Shown piece after piece: positions 59,891-64,000 of a DNA stretch of 64,000 nucleotides. Every line of letters starts with the position of its first letter. Position 1 is the first letter of the stretch. A program made the position numbers and the translations under genes. Source of the DNA: Reticulitermes lucifugus (Eukaryota; Arthropoda; Insecta; Blattodea; Rhinotermitidae); contig JAKCWW010000043.1 of the NCBI GenBank assembly GCA_026260175.1, positions 144,360 through 208,359 of the forward strand, given 5' to 3'. The notes under the pieces are model-generated. The model saw only the letters and a list, made by a program, of their open reading frames with translations. It ran no database searches and was not told the DNA's origin.

Positions 59891-61689
59891 GAACCCTGAC
59901 CGGCAAACTTGTGTGTTTGTTGCGTTATTTGCCGCTTTTCAAATTTTCCTCTTCCTAATTCCATTTTTGTTCTGTACTACGCCTGGAGCAGCGATCGTAT
60001 GCTCTAGAGAGGAGTCGGAGAAGTCGCTGCAAGATCACGGCGCTGCTTTGTACCACGTTTTACAAAAGACACGATACAGAGGACGGCTTAATTCTTTGGA
60101 AAAATTTATTATGCTCTCTTTCCGCATTAACTCTTGAAAGCATAGTTGTTACATGCACAGCCTTCTTTTGGGTTAACAGTTTAGAATTTTTTATACAGTG
60201 TGTATTTTTCTGAATAGCAATAACAGATTTGTCTTTTTTAATGGAGACGAAGCGTGTTTTCTCCCACGTGTGAATAATATTTTTAAACATTTTACATGAC
60301 TTTATGGATTCAAAACTTCAATTGCCTCCATCTGAATAGAGTAAATAGCCGAACTTTTAAGTGGACAAATAAGCAAGCTGCATTTATACGTTTGTGACAT
60401 TAACTCAGAGGTAAGTAGTAGTCTATTCATTTGCAATGGAAATATAACTTGTCCAAACTCGGAAATCATGCAGGTTAATTATTACATCAGTTTTCTTTAG
60501 CAGTCTAAACTGTCAGTTAAACGGATGCCAAAACAGTAAACTCTTAAGAGACGTGAGGCGATCCCCTGAAGTTCCTTCGAAATCAAACTTTTCGTTATGT
60601 TCTGCTAACTAAATACAACACAATACAACAACGCTTTAAATTTTTCATCTGATAAGCTTATTTTTCATCTGATTTGCCTGAAGCCTATTTTTCACTTGGG
60701 TTTAAAGTAAGTTAAATCTGTCTTTGCATAAATATTCCTTCAAAAATTTCTATTTAGTAACTTAAAATAGACAAAAATCGCTTCCTTCAGAATTCGTATC
60801 TACTCATCATTTACGATTATCTTCATATTCCTTTTGATGGTATATTTTCTTTGCAGTGTAAGAGTGTTGCTAAGTAAAACAATTATCCCATATCAGAATG
60901 ACTACTGAATGGCTAATTAGGAACGGTTTAAAGTAACATCTCCTAAATAACACACAATGGTATGCCATTACTGCGTACTGGTATGCACAATGTCGATTGG
61001 CTCATTAACATACTGACTCAGCCGGACTTCTTTGTACGTACATGGTCTTCCATAAGCGGCTCGTAATGGAAGTCCATTGCTTAAGCTGTTGTTTCAACAC
61101 TGTCATCAAAGAATCAAGCTTTGCCTTATTCCGAGTCAGTGCCCTTTAGTTCACATCTTGGTTAGCCAGTATCCTGAGATTTATTTGTGTGTTATAATTC
61201 CATCACCCTTTGAGCTGCCACCTGCATCATTAGCTATAAGGTTACGCCGATCCGACAGGCACTAGTTTAATGCGATTAAGTAAACCATCGACAACAAAGT
61301 TACCTTAGACATGTTTATAAATAACTGTGGAAGATCGAACTTAGACAGGGGACTAGAGGAAGGGTTGTTAGGATCTTTGTGCGACTTTGTATAAAGTACA
61401 TATTATGATGCATAATGGAGCGGGTTTGCCCTTGGTCCGACGTTTCATCTAAGGAACTGTAAATTAAAACTACACGAGTATTTGTAAAATTTCTGACGCA
61501 AATTTCATTTTGATGCTTACAGTTAATCCTAATTTACATGAATCTAACTAAACTATCTCCACGGTGCAGAAACCTTCTTGAGAAACTAATAGTTACTCAT
61601 TATTCGAGAACATTTACGTACTGATGCAACCTTAAGTTCCATTACCGTGTCTACAAGAGCCCTCAACTTGTGCCTATTCTAAATCAGAT

Positions 61690-61820
61690 TCAGTCCACGT
61701 TTTCTCAGCCTTTTTCTTGAAGGCCCATTTGAGTATTATCTTCCCATTCAAGGCCAGGTCTTCTAAGTGATTTTTTCTTCATAATTCATCACCAAACCCT
61801 GCAAGGATTACTTTCATCAG
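61690..61820 (-). mobile_element. LINE relic, 3' terminal coding region (family A)
   Basis: Minus-strand translation contains MKKKSLRRPGLEWEDNTQMG followed by LQEKG. This corresponds to the GKRPLGRPRRRWEDNIKMDL block. It is short and decayed. Confidence 0.55.
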
Positions 61821-61951
61821 TAGGTGCCACTTACCCCACCAGTCTCATATTTCTTGATTTTATCATCCCAATAAAAAATCACGAAGCTCCTAATTACACA
61901 ACTTTCTCCGGCCTCTTTTTACTTTCTCCCTCTTACAATTACGCCCAAATA

Positions 61952-62450
61952 CGAGGCATGTTCAAAAAGAGAATTCCATAGATCTAACATTTGTGTTGAA
62001 AACCCAACTTAGGTTTTGGTAGGAGGTAGTACTTGCAGCAGGGCAACATGTAACATAGCGCGGGAGAAAGTGTAGTGCTGTTCAGGGGATAAATCGATGT
62101 GCAACGGCAACGACAGTGGAGCCTTGGTTCCGCGAATAATTTAGTGACGCAATTCAATTGTTATGGATTAAATGTATTTCACCCGCTGAACTACACGGCC
62201 AGTCGAGTGAGATGTGTGGTGATGACGTAATAAGTGTGAAGCGTAACAGAAAGTGGTGCAGAGGTTTCGAAAATCGTCGGACTTATATCTTGACGATCGC
62301 ACCGGTTGTTCCATCATGTCAGTGATGAATCAGAATGCATAGCGGGCGGTGGAACTGTGAAGTTCAGTGTGCCTCACACTTTCGAAACACCCTCTGACGA
62401 AAGAGCGGGTTTGTCCTTTGACAGAAGTCAGTCTTTGTAAGTCATACATA
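61952..62450 (+). mobile_element. 5' part of a mariner-like element
   Basis: TA at 61950-61951 precedes CGAGGCATGTTCAAAAAGAG, a mariner-type terminal repeat similar to that at 63944. Plus-strand translation of 62215-62330 gives GDDVISVKRNRKWCRGFENR, the second helix-turn-helix of a mariner transposase. The rest of the transposase is absent. Stops follow within 60 bp. Confidence 0.7.
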
Positions 62451-63943
62451 TTTACAGTTTTGCTGCTTATGCACATATTTACAGTGTTCAAACAATTTCA
62501 GTAGTATGACTCAGCACACACACGGCCTCTTCCAGTCGGGCTTTCTAATCCTATCATGCAGCATCTTACTTAGCTTTTGCTAGAAAGACAGTTTAGCCAC
62601 TGCAACGGTTGTAAGCTTGAGGGGAGCGGGGATAAGGGAGCCAGAAAATTGGTGAGCTTGAATAGTATCTTTAATGAGCGAGTGAGGGAGGAACTACTAA
62701 GAAAAATGTATACAAAAATATAAGGACAATAGAGAATTAAAAATAAAAGCATTAAAAATTACATGCATTAAAATAAAGTGAATAAATATAAAACAGGAAG
62801 AGTTAATGAATAGCAACAGAGAAGAATGATAATATTTTGTGGATTTGAAAAGGCCATTTTGTGGAAGAGTAGAAGCAGAGATATTAATGAAAACCAGTTA
62901 TTAATAAAGAATTATAGAGATAGTAAAGACTTAAACAAGATGAAATATAGATAAACGTTATTATGAGAACAAGTATCTTGGATCTGAGAAGTGCAGTTGT
63001 TTGTGTCCTGAAAACGGGCCATATGTGCTGGTCACAGCGAGCCAAGTCGAGAATCGGAACGTGGGAGTCTCCTTTGGGGAGTACAAGAGAGGTTTTTATG
63101 ACTGGCATAGACAAAGACTATCCTGTATTCACGTTCCTGGGATGGAGCTCCATCTCAGTGGTCTCCCTGGTGTTGCGGTCCATTTACCTAGATTTGGTGG
63201 AGAGAAACCTGGTGTTATGGCATCTGGCCTCCTTGCGCATGGCTTAATCTACCCTACGGCTGGAGGAAGCGGTTGTCTCTGCGCAACATTTCTACCAGAT
63301 TAAATGGCGTCACATACCAGAAGATACTAATCGTCTTACGGGAATGGGTTCTGACGGTATGATTGATCTGTGACGGAATGAGATAACTGGGGGGGGGGTT
63401 CTGTTCAGCGTGTTAGGATATACTCGTATTTGTAGATATAGGTTAAAGTTTAACTGAATTAAAATAAGCAAAATTCATTGAGTTTGTTACAAATAGGCTT
63501 ATCTATCGGCGTTTTATTAAACGTCGGCTCAGAAACTCGAAACTTGCAGGATTATCGGTGAGATAGGCGAAAGATTTTGTTATAAAAGGGAAAGGAATTA
63601 TGTTATGCTAAGTTCGTGACGTCTGTCTTTGACACGAACTGCAATCAATTGAAATTTAAATTTTATTACCTTCTCTCGGCTTTGAAAATCGAATTTAATA
63701 CTGCATTTTCTCTGTTACCTCTTGAAGCACCTCACGTACAAAAGATTGATTGGAGTCGTATTCTGTGCACTACGCCTTCTTGCCACGCTGCAATCACTCG
63801 GTGACCTTTCGATTCTGCAATTCTGCTGATAGCGTTCTCAGAAATGTAAATTGTATATATATAAGTTATATATATATATAATCTTTACACCTGTTCTGAA
63901 AAGAAGGTCAGCCTACGCTTTTTGATTTTATCGCTTTGAAATA
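62451..63943. other. Stretch between the two mariner-like ends
   Basis: 62600-62940 is purine- and A-rich on the plus strand, and the GC-rich open block follows (62944-63303). A run of nine G lies near 63391-63399. Otherwise nothing. Confidence 0.45.
62944..63303 (+). other. GC-rich open frame of 120 codons, unrecognised
   Basis: This block is clearly richer in GC than its neighbours and is open in two plus-strand frames. The longer frame (62944-63303, stop TAA) includes CPENGPYVLVTASQVENRNV and PGMELHLSGLPGVAVHLPRF. The other (62963-63247) is Leu/Ser/Val-rich. I recognise no domain in either. It may be a repeat-derived piece, a pseudogene or an exon. No clear splice acceptor precedes it. 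Confidence 0.3.
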
Positions 63944-64000
63944 CGAGGTCTGTCCAAAAAGTATCCGACCTTGGGCCGGGAAAAAAAAGTTTTGTATCTG
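63944..64000 (+). mobile_element. Start of another mariner-like element, cut by the window edge
   Basis: After TA (63942-63943), CGAGGTCTGTCCAAAAAGTA then TCCGACC has the form of a mariner 5' inverted repeat. It matches that at 61952 in most of the first 17 bases. The body runs off the window, so its integrity is unknown. Confidence 0.65.

Larger units (their letters stand above)
55076..61689. other. Downstream non-coding stretch
   Basis: Holds the hairpin and CpG-rich block (55450-55750), the 57150 repeat, the TA run, the possible SINE head at 58605 and the pyrimidine tract at 59620. A 130-codon minus frame at 58085-58477 has no recognised domain. No further PDZ exon is visible, so the gene's next intron probably spans this. 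Confidence 0.45.

Noticed and set aside
1-64000. CRISPR arrays, operons, TTAGG telomere arrays, intact tRNA or rRNA genes
   Set aside because: None is seen. Tandem arrays present are minisatellites without spacer structure, and tRNA-like sequences are SINE heads.

Overview
This window looks like a piece of a large, AT-rich, repeat-laden insect chromosome. The decayed LINE, SINE and mariner families resemble those I associate with cockroaches and termites (Blattodea). That assignment is from memory and is an inference. There is no sign of prokaryotic organisation, and most open frames of 60-130 codons are chance frames or repeat relics.

One protein-coding gene is clearly supported, on the + strand and incomplete. 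Its first coding exon (42306-42981) sits in a GC- and CpG-rich island. It encodes a low-complexity N-terminus with an eight-histidine tract, followed by the first half of a PDZ domain. A second exon (53355-53485) completes most of the PDZ fold after a 10.4-kb intron. The phase-1 junction restores a glycine, and donor and acceptor signals are good. The domain is most like PDZ1 of whirlin and its insect orthologue dyschronic (dysc), a scaffold protein. Later exons must lie beyond base 64000. Four palindromic TCACGTGA E-boxes, one of them 6 bp before the ATG, and a GA tract surround exon 1.

Almost everything else is mobile or tandem DNA. There are tRNA-derived SINEs at 981-1290, 6514-6748 (with a perfect 13-bp target duplication) and 54815-55075, plus fainter ones. 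Six relics of one LINE family lie at 10340, 11485, 20480, 31450, 46750 and 61690, all antisense to the gene. Two relics of another LINE lie at 13805 and 54060. Tc1/mariner material is at 21240, 29654, 61952 and 63944. A foldback element (39382-39930) has inverted arms of about 95 bp. Several copies of a dispersed repeat are recognisable by a conceptual 'WDVTPC' peptide. Three strongly decayed minisatellites lie at 16965-17490 (about 36 bp), 30045-30610 (about 28 bp) and 32790-33065 (about 85 bp).

I see no clearly new multi-gene system. The best leads are a stem motif of the form CTGANGA-T-5-bp-stem-GAAAC, shared by otherwise different repeats with compensatory stem changes; the E-box cluster at the PDZ gene; the odd minisatellites; and a few GC-rich open blocks that no recognised family explains. 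A 7-N assembly gap lies at 35814-35820.
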